Origin: Streptomyces sp. NBC_01723
Lineage (GTDB): Bacteria > Actinomycetota > Actinomycetes > Streptomycetales > Streptomycetaceae
Length of the DNA stretch: 64,000 nucleotides
Assembly: GCF_036246005.1 (NCBI RefSeq)
Contig: NZ_CP109171.1
Span: forward strand, 8,668,001-8,732,000
Direction: 5' to 3'
The notes beneath the pieces were generated by a model. It worked only from the letters and a program-made list of their open reading frames with translations. It was not told the DNA's origin and made no database searches. The position numbers and the translations under genes are program-made. This document shows positions 16,832 through 25,162 of the stretch, piece by piece. The stretch's first letter is position 1, and the number at the start of each line of letters is the position of its first letter.

Positions 16832-18388
16832 GTGAGAAGACTTGCGTTGGTCTCGCCAGTGATCGCGGCCGGACTGCTGGGCTCGGCCCTCGTCCCGGCC
16901 GCATCCGCCGACCCGGCCGCCGCCACGCCCGCCGCCGGGCCCGCCGCGGTGGCCTGGACGCCGTGCCCGGGCGGGGACCCGGTCCTGGGCGACATGCTCC
17001 AGGGCCTGGAGTGCGGCACCATCGAGGTGCCGCTCGACTACGGCGACCCCGGCGGCCGGCAGATCAGCCTCGCGCTGACCCGGGCCCGGCACACCGCCCC
17101 CGACAGCGAGTACAAGGGCGCCGTCATCCTCAACCGGGGCCAGTGGCCCGGCGGCATCGGCCGCGACCTGCCCACCCGCTACGCCCAGGGCACCACCGGC
17201 CTGGCCCAGGACGTCGGAGACGCCTACGACTGGATCGGCTTCGACCCGCGCGGTGTCGGTGCCAGCGAACCCTCCGTCGTCTGCGACAGCGACTACCTCG
17301 ACCCCGGCCACGCCCAGCCCGACCCGGTGCCCGCCACCCCCGCGGCCGAACGCGAATGGACCGAGCGGGCCCGCGCCTACGCCGCCAGCTGCGGCGAGGA
17401 GTACGGCGACGTCCTCGCCCACCTGGGCACCGAGGAGGCCGCCCGCGACCTCGACCGGATGCGCGCCGCCCTCGGCCTGCAGAAGATCACCTACTTCGGC
17501 ACCGACTGGGGCACCTACCTCGGCTCCATGTACGCCACGCTCTACCCCCACCGGGTGCAGCGGATGGTCCTCGACAGCGTGGTGCGCCCCAGCACCGTCG
17601 GCTACCGCGGCAGCCTCCACAAGAACGTGACGTCCCAGCGCAACGCCGAGATCTTCTTCGCCTGGGTCGCCAAGTACGACGCCGTCTACCACCTGGGCGA
17701 CACCGCCGCCGAGGTCGAGGCGCACTACTACCAGGGCCAGGACGCCCTGCGCGCCGCACCCGTCGACGGCAGGATCGGCCCCTCCGAGTGGGCGGACGTC
17801 TTCGAACCGGTCGTCTACCGCAGCTGGACCTGGCTCTCGCGCGCGCAGATCCTCTCGGACTGGGTGGTCGACCAGGACCCGGCCTCCCTGCGCGCCAACT
17901 ACTCCCCGCCGGGCTTCCCCCACCAGAACCGGCACGCCATGACCAACGCCGTCAACTGCATCGACGGCCCCTGGCCCAGCGACTGGAAGAAGTGGCACCG
18001 CGCCCACAGCCGCCAGTACGACGCCGGCAACCGCTTTTTGACCTGGACCAACGCCTGGTACAACGCGCCGTGCGCGTTCTGGCCCCAGCCCGACCGCAGC
18101 GAGCCGCACTCCATCGGCAACCCCTCGGTCGACGTCCTGCTGGTGCAGCCGCAGTACGACACCGCGCACGGCACCGCCGGCGCCACCGAGACGCACCGGC
18201 TGTTCCCCAACTCCCGCCTGGTGCTGGAGAAGGGCGGCCACAACGTCGGCGCGGCCCTGTCCGCGAACAACAACACCTGCCTCAACACCCATGTCGGCGA
18301 CTTCCTGCGCGACGGCACCCGCCCCGCCTCCCGCAGCGGAGCCGACGCCACCTGCCAGGCGGCACCGGACCCGGTCCCGGCTTCCTGA
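16832..18388 (+). CDS. Secreted alpha/beta hydrolase with Ser-to-Asp nucleophile
   Basis: A 518-residue exported protein of the Streptomyces tripeptidyl aminopeptidase-type alpha/beta hydrolases, with a signal peptide (residues 1-26, ending ASA) and family blocks WIGFDPRGVGAS and EEAARDLDRMRAALG. The nucleophile elbow, normally GVSYGT, reads GTDWGT: Asp225 replaces Ser. The oxyanion NPGGPG is also altered (NRGQWPGG). A catalytic-type Asp (VQPQYD) and His (KGGHN) remain. Asp nucleophiles are used by epoxide hydrolases and dehalogenases, so this may be an extracellular detoxifying or maturing epoxide hydrolase rather than a peptidase. GTG 16832 follows AGGAGGGG. Confidence 0.88.
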   Translation: MRRLALVSPVIAAGLLGSALVPAASADPAAATPAAGPAAVAWTPCPGGDPVLGDMLQGLECGTIEVPLDYGDPGGRQISLALTRARHTAPDSEYKGAVILNRGQWPGGIGRDLPTRYAQGTTGLAQDVGDAYDWIGFDPRGVGASEPSVVCDSDYLDPGHAQPDPVPATPAAEREWTERARAYAASCGEEYGDVLAHLGTEEAARDLDRMRAALGLQKITYFGTDWGTYLGSMYATLYPHRVQRMVLDSVVRPSTVGYRGSLHKNVTSQRNAEIFFAWVAKYDAVYHLGDTAAEVEAHYYQGQDALRAAPVDGRIGPSEWADVFEPVVYRSWTWLSRAQILSDWVVDQDPASLRANYSPPGFPHQNRHAMTNAVNCIDGPWPSDWKKWHRAHSRQYDAGNRFLTWTNAWYNAPCAFWPQPDRSEPHSIGNPSVDVLLVQPQYDTAHGTAGATETHRLFPNSRLVLEKGGHNVGAALSANNNTCLNTHVGDFLRDGTRPASRSGADATCQAAPDPVPAS

Positions 18389-18420
18389 CCCGCCGTACCC
18401 GCCGTAGCCGCCACACCCTT

Positions 18421-18451
18421 CGGGCCCCGCACGGCGACCGTGCGGGGCCCG
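18421..18451. terminator. Bidirectional hairpin terminator
   Basis: CGGGCCCCGCACGG pairs with CCGTGCGGGGCCCG around a 3-base loop, between the convergent hydrolase and glycosyltransferase genes. Confidence 0.8.
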
Positions 18452-18469
18452 ACCGGCCCGCCCGCCAGG

Positions 18470-19789
18470 TCAGCGCGGGGCGAGAACCGGGCCGGTCCGG
18501 CGGGCGGCGACCACGCCCTCCAGGGTGCGCGCCAGCTCGCCCGGCGAGGGCAGGGCCAGCGTCTCCTCGCCCAAACGGCGGGCGTTCGCGCGCAGATCCG
18601 GGTCCCCGAGCAGGCGGACCAGCGCGGCACGGACCGCGGGTCCGTCCGCCTGAGCGGGTGTCATGGCCAGCCCCGCGCCCGCGCGCTCGAGGCAGCCGAA
18701 CTTCAGCGGAGCGTCGAACGCCCGGCCGATCAGCAGCTGGGGAACGCCGTGACGCAGGGCGCAGCCGAACGACCAGGTGCCGCCGTGGTGCACCACCGCC
18801 GAGCAGGTCGGCAGCACCTCGGACAGGGGAACGGACTCCACCGCACGGGTGTTGGCCGGCACCTCGCGCAGCTCCCGCCGGGTGCGCGGCGGCAGGGCCA
18901 GGATCAGCTCCATCTCCAGACCGGCCACCGAGTCGAGGATCTCCTGGACGCGCTCGACGGGCAGCAGCCGTACCGGCCCGTCGTCGAGCGAGTCGCCGAA
19001 GGTCATCAGGACCCGCGGCAGGCGCGGCGGTCCGGCGAGCCATCCGGGCACGACGGCCTGACCGTTGTAGGGGACGAACTGCACGGGAAGCGTGTCCGGC
19101 CGCGGGTCGGGCCGGAAGGCCTCGGGGAACGGGGCGATGGTGAACTGCCCGTTGACCAGGTCCTCGGAGAACTCCACGCCGTACCGCGCGGACCAGCCGG
19201 CCAGCCAGTCGCGCAGCGCGTCGGCGCGCCCCTGCGGTGGCTGCAGGGCCTTGGCACGCAGGAAGTCCTCCCGCAGCCGGGTGTACACGTCGACGGAGTA
19301 CAGCACCCGGGCGTGGGCCGCGCCCACCGCGGCGGCGGCCACCGCCCCCGCGAAGGCCTTGGCGCCCCAGAGCACCAGATCCGGCCGCCAGGCGCGGGCG
19401 GCGGCGACCAGGTCCTCCATCATCGGGTCGTTGGACCTCCGGGCCTGCGGCAGCACCAGGTCGTCGAAGACCCGGGAGGCCTGCTCCCAGCTCAGCCGCT
19501 CGCGGTCCGGCCGCAGGTCGAACAGCGGGTCCAGGCCGCCCTCCTGCGGGGCCCTCCTCGCGGCGGAGGCGCGCTCCGACGTCTGGCGCCGGTCCCGCTC
19601 CGCGCGGACCCGCGGTGCCTCACCGGGACCGACGCCCAGCCCCGTCAGGCCGGCTCCGGTGACGGCGTCGAGGAGGTCGGGCCAGCCGGCCACGCGCACC
19701 TCGTGCCCGGCCGTCCGCAGCGACCACGCCAGCGGCACCAGGTTGTACAGATGAGTCTTCCAGGGAAACGGCACGACGAGAACGCGCAC
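18470..19789 (-). CDS. GT-B glycosyltransferase 1 (antibiotic type)
   Basis: A 439-residue GT1-family enzyme of the macrolide/aromatic polyketide type. The C-terminal nucleotide-sugar motif VVHHGGTWSFGCALRHGVPQ is present and MTFGDS marks the start of the second Rossmann domain. It has a short extra N-terminal segment after the first Rossmann unit compared with the other two GTs in the window. No P450-like activator partner is seen. GTG 19789 follows GAGGAG. Its promoter shares the StrR-type site at 19858 with the divergent peptide cassette. Confidence 0.93.
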   Translation of the reverse strand: MRVLVVPFPWKTHLYNLVPLAWSLRTAGHEVRVAGWPDLLDAVTGAGLTGLGVGPGEAPRVRAERDRRQTSERASAARRAPQEGGLDPLFDLRPDRERLSWEQASRVFDDLVLPQARRSNDPMMEDLVAAARAWRPDLVLWGAKAFAGAVAAAAVGAAHARVLYSVDVYTRLREDFLRAKALQPPQGRADALRDWLAGWSARYGVEFSEDLVNGQFTIAPFPEAFRPDPRPDTLPVQFVPYNGQAVVPGWLAGPPRLPRVLMTFGDSLDDGPVRLLPVERVQEILDSVAGLEMELILALPPRTRRELREVPANTRAVESVPLSEVLPTCSAVVHHGGTWSFGCALRHGVPQLLIGRAFDAPLKFGCLERAGAGLAMTPAQADGPAVRAALVRLLGDPDLRANARRLGEETLALPSPGELARTLEGVVAARRTGPVLAPR

Positions 19790-19857
19790 GCCGTACTCCT
19801 CTCGAATCGTGGGGGGCGGAATGGAACGCACCCAGGAGAATGGCCCCTGAACCCGCC

Positions 19858-19886
19858 GTTCAACCGCTGAATCGGCGCAGTTGAAC
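19858..19886. promoter_or_regulatory. StrR-type operator, copy 2
   Basis: GTTCAACCG, 11-bp spacer, CAGTTGAAC. Both half-sites are near-perfect. It lies between glycosyltransferase 1 (minus) and the 29-residue peptide gene (plus), linking the peptide cassette to the cluster regulator. Confidence 0.8.
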
Positions 19887-19928
19887 AAGCCGTTCCGCGT
19901 GGTCAAAAGGACGTAAAAATTCGAGAAC

Positions 19929-19934
19929 TTGACA
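19929..19934 (+). promoter_or_regulatory. Candidate -35 element (TTGACA) of the peptide gene
   Basis: A consensus TTGACA 66 bp upstream of the peptide start and 42 bp downstream of the StrR-type site. No clear -10 hexamer is seen, which would suit an activator-dependent promoter. Confidence 0.35.
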
Positions 19935-20000
19935 GAGCGGATCGCTGAAAGGGACCGTCGGTGCACTCGGTTGCCGATTCAGCATCAGGAGGTGAAACAG

Positions 20001-20090
20001 ATGAAGACGCTTCGTCAGTGGAACGCGCTGCGCTCGCAGCGCAAGGGCGGTGTCCGCCCGGCCGGCTCGCACTTCAAGTGGGCGGCCTGA
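20001..20090 (+). CDS. 29-residue peptide, putative RiPP precursor
   Basis: A short ORF with an excellent ribosome-binding site (AGGAGGTG seven bases from ATG). It encodes a basic 29-mer with N-terminal MKTLRQWNALRSQRK, a Gly-Gly at 16-17 and C-terminal VRPAGSHFKWAA. Gly-Gly is a common leader-cleavage signature; the following 12 residues would be the core, with a single His24, Phe25, Lys26 and Trp27. A hairpin terminator follows immediately, as in many RiPP operons where the precursor is over-transcribed relative to the enzymes. The next four genes are coupled and include three likely modifying enzymes. Alternatives: a regulatory leader peptide or a small toxin-like peptide. Not a family I recognise. 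Confidence 0.65.
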   Translation: MKTLRQWNALRSQRKGGVRPAGSHFKWAA

Positions 20091-20105
20091 CCAGGGCAAG
20101 CTCTT

Positions 20106-20140
20106 AGTCTGTGGAGGGCCGTACGGGCCCTCCACAGACT
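20106..20140 (+). terminator. Hairpin (attenuating terminator) after the peptide gene
   Basis: AGTCTGTGGAGGGCC (20106-20120) pairs perfectly with GGCCCTCCACAGACT (20126-20140), followed by GGGTTTTC. It lies 15 bp after the peptide stop and 40 bp before the next gene, so partial read-through would set the ratio of peptide to enzymes. Confidence 0.8.
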
Positions 20141-20180
20141 GGGTTTTCGACCTCATGAATCACTGACCCGGGCAATCGAG

Positions 20181-21596
20181 GTGGAACCAGTGCACCGATG
20201 GAGTTACGAGCGCTTTTCCGTTGAACAGAAAACCCTGAGTGGGCTGGTGGACCGTTTCCTGGCCCACGAGCCGTGGCAGAAATCCCGCGATCCGCTGACC
20301 GACCGGGAACGCGCCGAACTGCGAAAGACGATCGCCGGGTTCCGGCATCCCCGGATCGTCGAGGAACTCTGTGCGCTGGCGGCCACCCACCCGCGCGCGG
20401 ACATCCGGCTGTCGGTGCTCGAGGGCGTCGAACCGTTCCTGGCCACCCATCCCGCGGCGCGGGAGTTCCTGGTCTGGCTGCTCGGCGACGACGAGGACTT
20501 CGTCGTGTTCACCGCCGCGAGGATCGCCGGACGAAACCGCGTCGGCGAGGCCTACGAGGAACTGGTGCACATCACCGGGCCGGCCGAGGCCGGCCTGTTC
20601 CGCAGCACCAAACCGGTGGGCATCGGGGCCGCGGTCGTGGCCAAGGCGATGGACCGGATCCTGGGTGCCGACGACCGCGCGGCCCGGCTGGGCATCGAGC
20701 GGGAGCACTCCGGGACCGGGCAGCTGCCGCCAGAGACCGCGCTGGACGAGCACTGGGACTACGACCCGGAGAACCTGCCCCCCGTCCCCGACGGCATGGT
20801 GCGCATCCCGGCCTCGGAGTTCGTCGTCGGCATCGGCATGGACGACGTCGTGCACCCGCTGTACGACGTGGACGACGCGGTCCCCCGGCAGACCCGCCAC
20901 CTGCCCGACTTCCTCATCGACCGGTACCCGGTGACCAACGGGCAGTACGACGCGTGGGCGGACGGCCCGCAGGCCGCCGAGCACGCGCTCTGCCACCCCG
21001 AGGAGCCCGAGGGCAAGGACCACCGCCGCGGGATCGCCGGCGACACCCGGTTCGGCCCCGACCACCCCGCGACGGGCGTCGACTGGTTCGACGCCTACGC
21101 CTACCTCGCCCACCTCGGCAAGCGGCTGCCGACCGAGCTGGAGTGGGAGAAGGCCGCACGCGGCGAGCGGGGATCGCGCTATCCGTGGGGCGACGAGTTC
21201 GACCCGGACGCCCTGCGGTGGTTCGGCGCCTCCTTCGGACCGGCGCGGAGCCTGGAACACTGGCGCGACGTCCTGAGCACCTTCGACGAGAAGACCCCCG
21301 AGGTCACCACCGTCCCGGTCGGCTCCCACCCCAGGAACGTCAGCGCCTACGGGGTCGCGGACCTGGTCGGGAACTGCTGGGAATGGACGGACACCAACTT
21401 CTTCACCCGCGACCGGATGAATCCGATGATCTCCGGCAGGCCCCGTACCGAATGGGCGACGGCCGAGGAGACCTCGGTGGTGATCCGGGGCGGCGCGTGG
21501 ACCTCCATGCGGGAACAGGTCACGGCGTACTTCCGCGGCAAGGACCTCTTCACGGACCGGCACAACGAGATCGGATTCCGGGGGGTGATCCGGTGA
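20181..21596 (+). CDS. HEAT/FGE-sulfatase-domain protein 1 (EgtB/PvdO-like, Cys-less)
   Basis: A 471-residue protein: N-terminal alpha-helical HEAT-like region (about 1-190), then an FGE-sulfatase (SUMF1) domain (about 205-471) with PVTNGQYDAW, KRLPTELEWEKAARG, YPWGDEF, GNCWEWT and RGGAW. Genuine formylglycine-generating enzymes need a C-terminal Cys pair; none is present after RGGAW, so it is not a sulfatase activator. EgtB-type iron ligands (HX3HXE of a DinB domain) are not seen either. It may act on or present the upstream peptide. GTG 20181 follows GAGGTG-like sequence poorly; ATG 20199 is an alternative. The stop overlaps the next GTG (GTGA). Confidence 0.85.
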   Translation: MEPVHRWSYERFSVEQKTLSGLVDRFLAHEPWQKSRDPLTDRERAELRKTIAGFRHPRIVEELCALAATHPRADIRLSVLEGVEPFLATHPAAREFLVWLLGDDEDFVVFTAARIAGRNRVGEAYEELVHITGPAEAGLFRSTKPVGIGAAVVAKAMDRILGADDRAARLGIEREHSGTGQLPPETALDEHWDYDPENLPPVPDGMVRIPASEFVVGIGMDDVVHPLYDVDDAVPRQTRHLPDFLIDRYPVTNGQYDAWADGPQAAEHALCHPEEPEGKDHRRGIAGDTRFGPDHPATGVDWFDAYAYLAHLGKRLPTELEWEKAARGERGSRYPWGDEFDPDALRWFGASFGPARSLEHWRDVLSTFDEKTPEVTTVPVGSHPRNVSAYGVADLVGNCWEWTDTNFFTRDRMNPMISGRPRTEWATAEETSVVIRGGAWTSMREQVTAYFRGKDLFTDRHNEIGFRGVIR

Positions 21597-22372
21597 GCTC
21601 CCCGCAGCGCATCCCGCGATTCACCTACGACGGCACGGTGACGGCGGAACAACGCGCCTTCTACGAGCAGTACGGGTTCGTCGTCTACCGCGGCGTGTTC
21701 GACGCGCAGGACGTGGACATCATCCGGCGCGACGCCGAACGCCTGGAACGCGACACCCTCGACGGGAAGGTGCCGGCCGCCCGCCGCGACCGGGTGATCA
21801 AGCCGTCGTACGACGAGGACGGCCGGGCGACCCTGCACCGGCTGCCCTATTTCACCCTGCACTGCGACGCCACCCGGGACCTGATCGGACGCCGGAACCT
21901 GGACGCGCTCGGCCCCGGCCTGCTGGGCGGGCCGACCTGGCGGTTCGAGGACGCCATCGACGGAGCCGTGTGGCAGATGAAACGCGGCAGGCGCAGCTCG
22001 TACAGCGCGCTGGACTGGCACCTCGACTTCCCGCACGATCTCCCGGTGACCCCGCTGGTGAACGTGGGCATCTACCTGGACGACGCCACCGTCCGCAACG
22101 GCTGCCTGGTCCTCGTGCCCGGATCCCACCGCTACCCGCCGCGACGCCTCGAGCCCGAGGGGCTTCCGCTCGAGGCGCAGGCGGGCGACGTCATCTGCCA
22201 CACCTACAACATCCTCCACCACTCGGGCCCGGTGCTGGACGACACCAGCCGGGCGACGCTGTACGTGTACTACTCGGCGGGTCAAAAGCCCACGGCGGGC
22301 ACGGAGTACAGCCATCGGGCGGGCGAGGACTTCGCCAGCATGATCACCGGAGCGGAGGCCGGCACGCGATGA
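21593..22372 (+). CDS. PhyH-family Fe(II)/2-oxoglutarate dioxygenase
   Basis: A 259-residue phytanoyl-CoA-dioxygenase-type enzyme. The HxD of the facial triad is in WHLDF, the distal His in LHHSGP, and NGCLVLVPGSH is the usual family block; Arg after SR at about 230 could bind 2-oxoglutarate. It should hydroxylate an unactivated carbon or form a ring. Coupled at both ends (GTGA with the FGE-like gene before, ATGA with the one after), so it acts with them. The substrate, the peptide or the polyketide, is not determined. Confidence 0.9.
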   Translation: MSSPQRIPRFTYDGTVTAEQRAFYEQYGFVVYRGVFDAQDVDIIRRDAERLERDTLDGKVPAARRDRVIKPSYDEDGRATLHRLPYFTLHCDATRDLIGRRNLDALGPGLLGGPTWRFEDAIDGAVWQMKRGRRSSYSALDWHLDFPHDLPVTPLVNVGIYLDDATVRNGCLVLVPGSHRYPPRRLEPEGLPLEAQAGDVICHTYNILHHSGPVLDDTSRATLYVYYSAGQKPTAGTEYSHRAGEDFASMITGAEAGTR

Positions 22373-23763
22373 CGATCACCGAGCAGTTCTCCCCCGGCCC
22401 CGCCGCCTCGGACGTCCCGTCCGAGGTGCTGCGGATCGCCGGCTGGACCGACGGGCCCGCGGCGGAACGCGACGCCCTGCTCGACGGCTATGTGCGCACC
22501 CTGGAACGGCTGACCGACCCGCCGCTGCTCGAGGAGTGCCTGGCGGTCGGCCTGCTGCACGACACGCCCGAGATCCGCCGGCGGGCCCTCGCTGCCGCCG
22601 TACGGCTCGCCCCGGACCTGGCGGCCGAGGCCGTCGGGTGGGCGCTGGCCGACCCGGACGAGACCGTGCGGGGGCCCGCGCTCGCGTCCCTGGCCGGGAC
22701 ACCGGCCCTGCGGTCCGCGGGCGGCCCGCAGGCGCTGCACGCCCTGCTGGCCGTGCTCGGCCGCTCCCCGGACCAGATCGCCGCGGGCGTCGGCAACTAC
22801 GTGACGGTGGCGGACGCGCACGCCCTCGCCTCGGCGCGGACACTGCTCGCCGAGGCGGGACCGGCCGAGTCGGTCCTGGACGACCTGCCCGTCCCGCTGT
22901 CGGCCGACCGGCTGCCCAGCCGGCTCTCCCTGGAGGGCATGCGGCACATCCCGGCCGGACGGCTGCGCCGCGGGACCCGCCCCGGCCGGGAACGCTCCTG
23001 GGGCGACCCGGCCGCAGCGGCGGTGGACGAGGTCGAGGTGGCGGGGTTCCACCTGGACACCCTGCCGGTCACCAACGACGCGTACGACGCGTTCGTCGCC
23101 GACGTCGCCGCCCACGGCCACCTGTGGTGCCACCCGGACGAGCCGCGGGGCACCGACCACACCCGTTCCACCGCCGACGACCCCCGCTTCGCCGGTGACC
23201 ACCCCGTGACCGGGGTCAGCTGGTACGACGCGGTGGCCTACGCCGACTGGTGCGGCAAGCGGCTGCCCACCGAGGACGAATGGGAGCGCGCCGCGCGGGG
23301 CGACGACCACCGCCACCACCCGTGGGGCGACACGTTCCGCCCGGAGCGGGTGCGGGGCCTGCACGCGGTCCTCGCGCGGGACGCGGACGGCGACCCGGAC
23401 CGCGAGACGTGGCTGAACCGGCTCGCGGACCTCCGCATCACCGAACTGACCGCGCCGACCGGCCCGGTGAACGGCCTGCCGGGCAACGAGTCGCCCTTCG
23501 GGGTCCGGGACCTGTGCGGCAACGTGTGGGAGTGGACGTCCACCCGGTACCTGGACGGCCTCCCCTTCCGGCCGCGCTTCGGCACGATGGACCCGGGCGA
23601 CCTGTGGGGCGAGTGGTCGGCCGAGGTCAGCGTGCGCGGCGGGGCGTGGAGTTCACCCCCGGCCCTGCTCACCGCCGTGAGCCGGGCGGGCAAGACGCTG
23701 GTGACCAGGAGCCCGGAGATCGGTTTCCGCTGCGCGGTGAGCGAATCCGAGGCACAGCGGTGA
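22369..23763 (+). CDS. HEAT/FGE-sulfatase-domain protein 2 (EgtB/PvdO-like, Cys-less)
   Basis: A 464-residue paralogue of the protein at 20181: an N-terminal HEAT-like helical region (about 1-185) followed by an FGE domain with PVTNDAYDAF, CHPDEPRGTDH, KRLPTEDEWERAARG, HPWGD, GNVWEWT and RGGAW. Like its partner it lacks the catalytic Cys pair (only GFRC near the end). Two such proteins flanking a PhyH enzyme suggests a heteromeric or sequential modification complex. The ATG overlaps the PhyH stop, and the stop overlaps the MFS GTG. Confidence 0.88.
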   Translation: MTITEQFSPGPAASDVPSEVLRIAGWTDGPAAERDALLDGYVRTLERLTDPPLLEECLAVGLLHDTPEIRRRALAAAVRLAPDLAAEAVGWALADPDETVRGPALASLAGTPALRSAGGPQALHALLAVLGRSPDQIAAGVGNYVTVADAHALASARTLLAEAGPAESVLDDLPVPLSADRLPSRLSLEGMRHIPAGRLRRGTRPGRERSWGDPAAAAVDEVEVAGFHLDTLPVTNDAYDAFVADVAAHGHLWCHPDEPRGTDHTRSTADDPRFAGDHPVTGVSWYDAVAYADWCGKRLPTEDEWERAARGDDHRHHPWGDTFRPERVRGLHAVLARDADGDPDRETWLNRLADLRITELTAPTGPVNGLPGNESPFGVRDLCGNVWEWTSTRYLDGLPFRPRFGTMDPGDLWGEWSAEVSVRGGAWSSPPALLTAVSRAGKTLVTRSPEIGFRCAVSESEAQR

Positions 23764-25049
23764 AGACCCGAGCACGGCGGGCGCGGCGGGTGCTGCCCGA
23801 GGGCTACACCCGCTGCCTCGCCAACCCCGACTTCCGCCGGCTCCAGCCCGGCTTCCTGGTCTCCTTCCTCGGCGACGGCATGAGCTTCGTCGGTGTGGCG
23901 TGGCTGGCCGTCGAACTGGCCGATCCCGCCGACCGGTCCATCGTGGTGGGCCTGGCGGTCGCCGCCTACAGCCTGCCCGCCGCCATCGGCTCGCTCACCC
24001 TGGGACGCTGGCTGAGCGGGCGCAACGCCAGAAGCCTGATCCTGCTGAACGCCGTCCTGCGCGCGGCCGTGTTCACCCTGATCCCGGCCCTGTACTGGCT
24101 GGATCTGCTGGACGTCACCACCTACATCGCCCTGCTCGCCGCCTCCTCGGTCCTGCACGCCTGGGGGATCGCCGGACGGCAGACGTTCGTCGCCGAGACC
24201 CTGAAGGACGAGGACCGGCTGGCCGGACACGCGCTGGTGGGCAGCCAGGAGCAGCTGTCGTTCATCATCGGGCCGCCGCTGGCCGGTCTGGTGTCGGCCG
24301 CGCTCGGGCCCGCGGCGGTGCTGGCCGGTGACGCGGTCAGCTATCTGTACCTCGCCGTCGTGTCGGCCCGGGTGCGCGGCGCCGGCAAGATCGGCCGCCG
24401 TCCGCCGGTCCCGTTGCGGCGCAGCGGCCAGACCCTCGCCCGCCACCCGGAACTGATGGGCCTGCTCGCCCTCACCTTCGTGTTCTACCTGCTGTACGGG
24501 CCGATCGAGGTGGCGGTCCCGGTCTTCGTGGCCGAGGAGATGGGCGGAGATCCCACCGCACTCGGGTGGATCTGGGGCACCTTCGGCGTCGGCGCGGTCA
24601 TCGGCGCCCTGGTCGCCGGAACGCTGCGGCGGCTCCCGCTGTGGCCGACCGCGCTGGCCATCGTGGCCGGCTGGGGGCTGGCGATCCTCCCCTTCGCCCA
24701 GTTCGGCACGCTCGCCGCGGGCATCGTGGGCTTCGGCCTCGGCGGACTGATCTACGCGCCCTACGGCCCGGTGACGATCACCCTGCTGCAACAGAAGGCA
24801 CCCCTGGAGGAGCTGGTGAGCCTCAGCGCCTTCCGCAGCGCGATCCTGGTGATCGCGACCCCGCTGGGCGCGGCGCTGGGCGGACCGCTGGTCGGCGCGC
24901 TCGGCCCGGGGGGCACCATCCGGCTGTCCGGCCTGACCACCGTCGGCCTCGCCGTCGTGGGCGTGGTTGTGCTGCTGCTGGTGAGGACGCGCCGGCACCG
25001 CGGGGAGCGGCAGCCGGTGTCCGGGCGGCAGCACGCCGGCCGGACCTGA
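23760..25049 (+). CDS. MFS exporter of the peptide cassette
   Basis: A 429-residue major facilitator protein with about 12 hydrophobic segments and a basic C-terminal tail (RTRRHRGERQ). It starts four bases inside the FGE-like gene, so it is the last member of the coupled set and the likely exporter of its product. The N-terminal CLANPDFRRLQPGF block is typical of DHA3-type drug exporters. Specificity unknown. Confidence 0.9.
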   Translation: MKTRARRARRVLPEGYTRCLANPDFRRLQPGFLVSFLGDGMSFVGVAWLAVELADPADRSIVVGLAVAAYSLPAAIGSLTLGRWLSGRNARSLILLNAVLRAAVFTLIPALYWLDLLDVTTYIALLAASSVLHAWGIAGRQTFVAETLKDEDRLAGHALVGSQEQLSFIIGPPLAGLVSAALGPAAVLAGDAVSYLYLAVVSARVRGAGKIGRRPPVPLRRSGQTLARHPELMGLLALTFVFYLLYGPIEVAVPVFVAEEMGGDPTALGWIWGTFGVGAVIGALVAGTLRRLPLWPTALAIVAGWGLAILPFAQFGTLAAGIVGFGLGGLIYAPYGPVTITLLQQKAPLEELVSLSAFRSAILVIATPLGAALGGPLVGALGPGGTIRLSGLTTVGLAVVGVVVLLLVRTRRHRGERQPVSGRQHAGRT

Positions 25050-25162
25050 GCGGCCTGACGGGCCACCCGGGCCCGTACGGGCAGCGCGCACCGGCGCCGG
25101 GACCTCCGCGCCGGCCTGCTCGGCGCCGCGGCCATGCGCGGCGCCAGACACGAGGAGCGGTG

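Noticed and set aside
20001..20090. Peptide as a lanthipeptide, lasso or thiopeptide precursor
   Set aside because: No dehydratase, cyclase, YcaO, radical SAM, B1/B2 or C39 protein is nearby, and the peptide has no Cys and only one Ser in the core.
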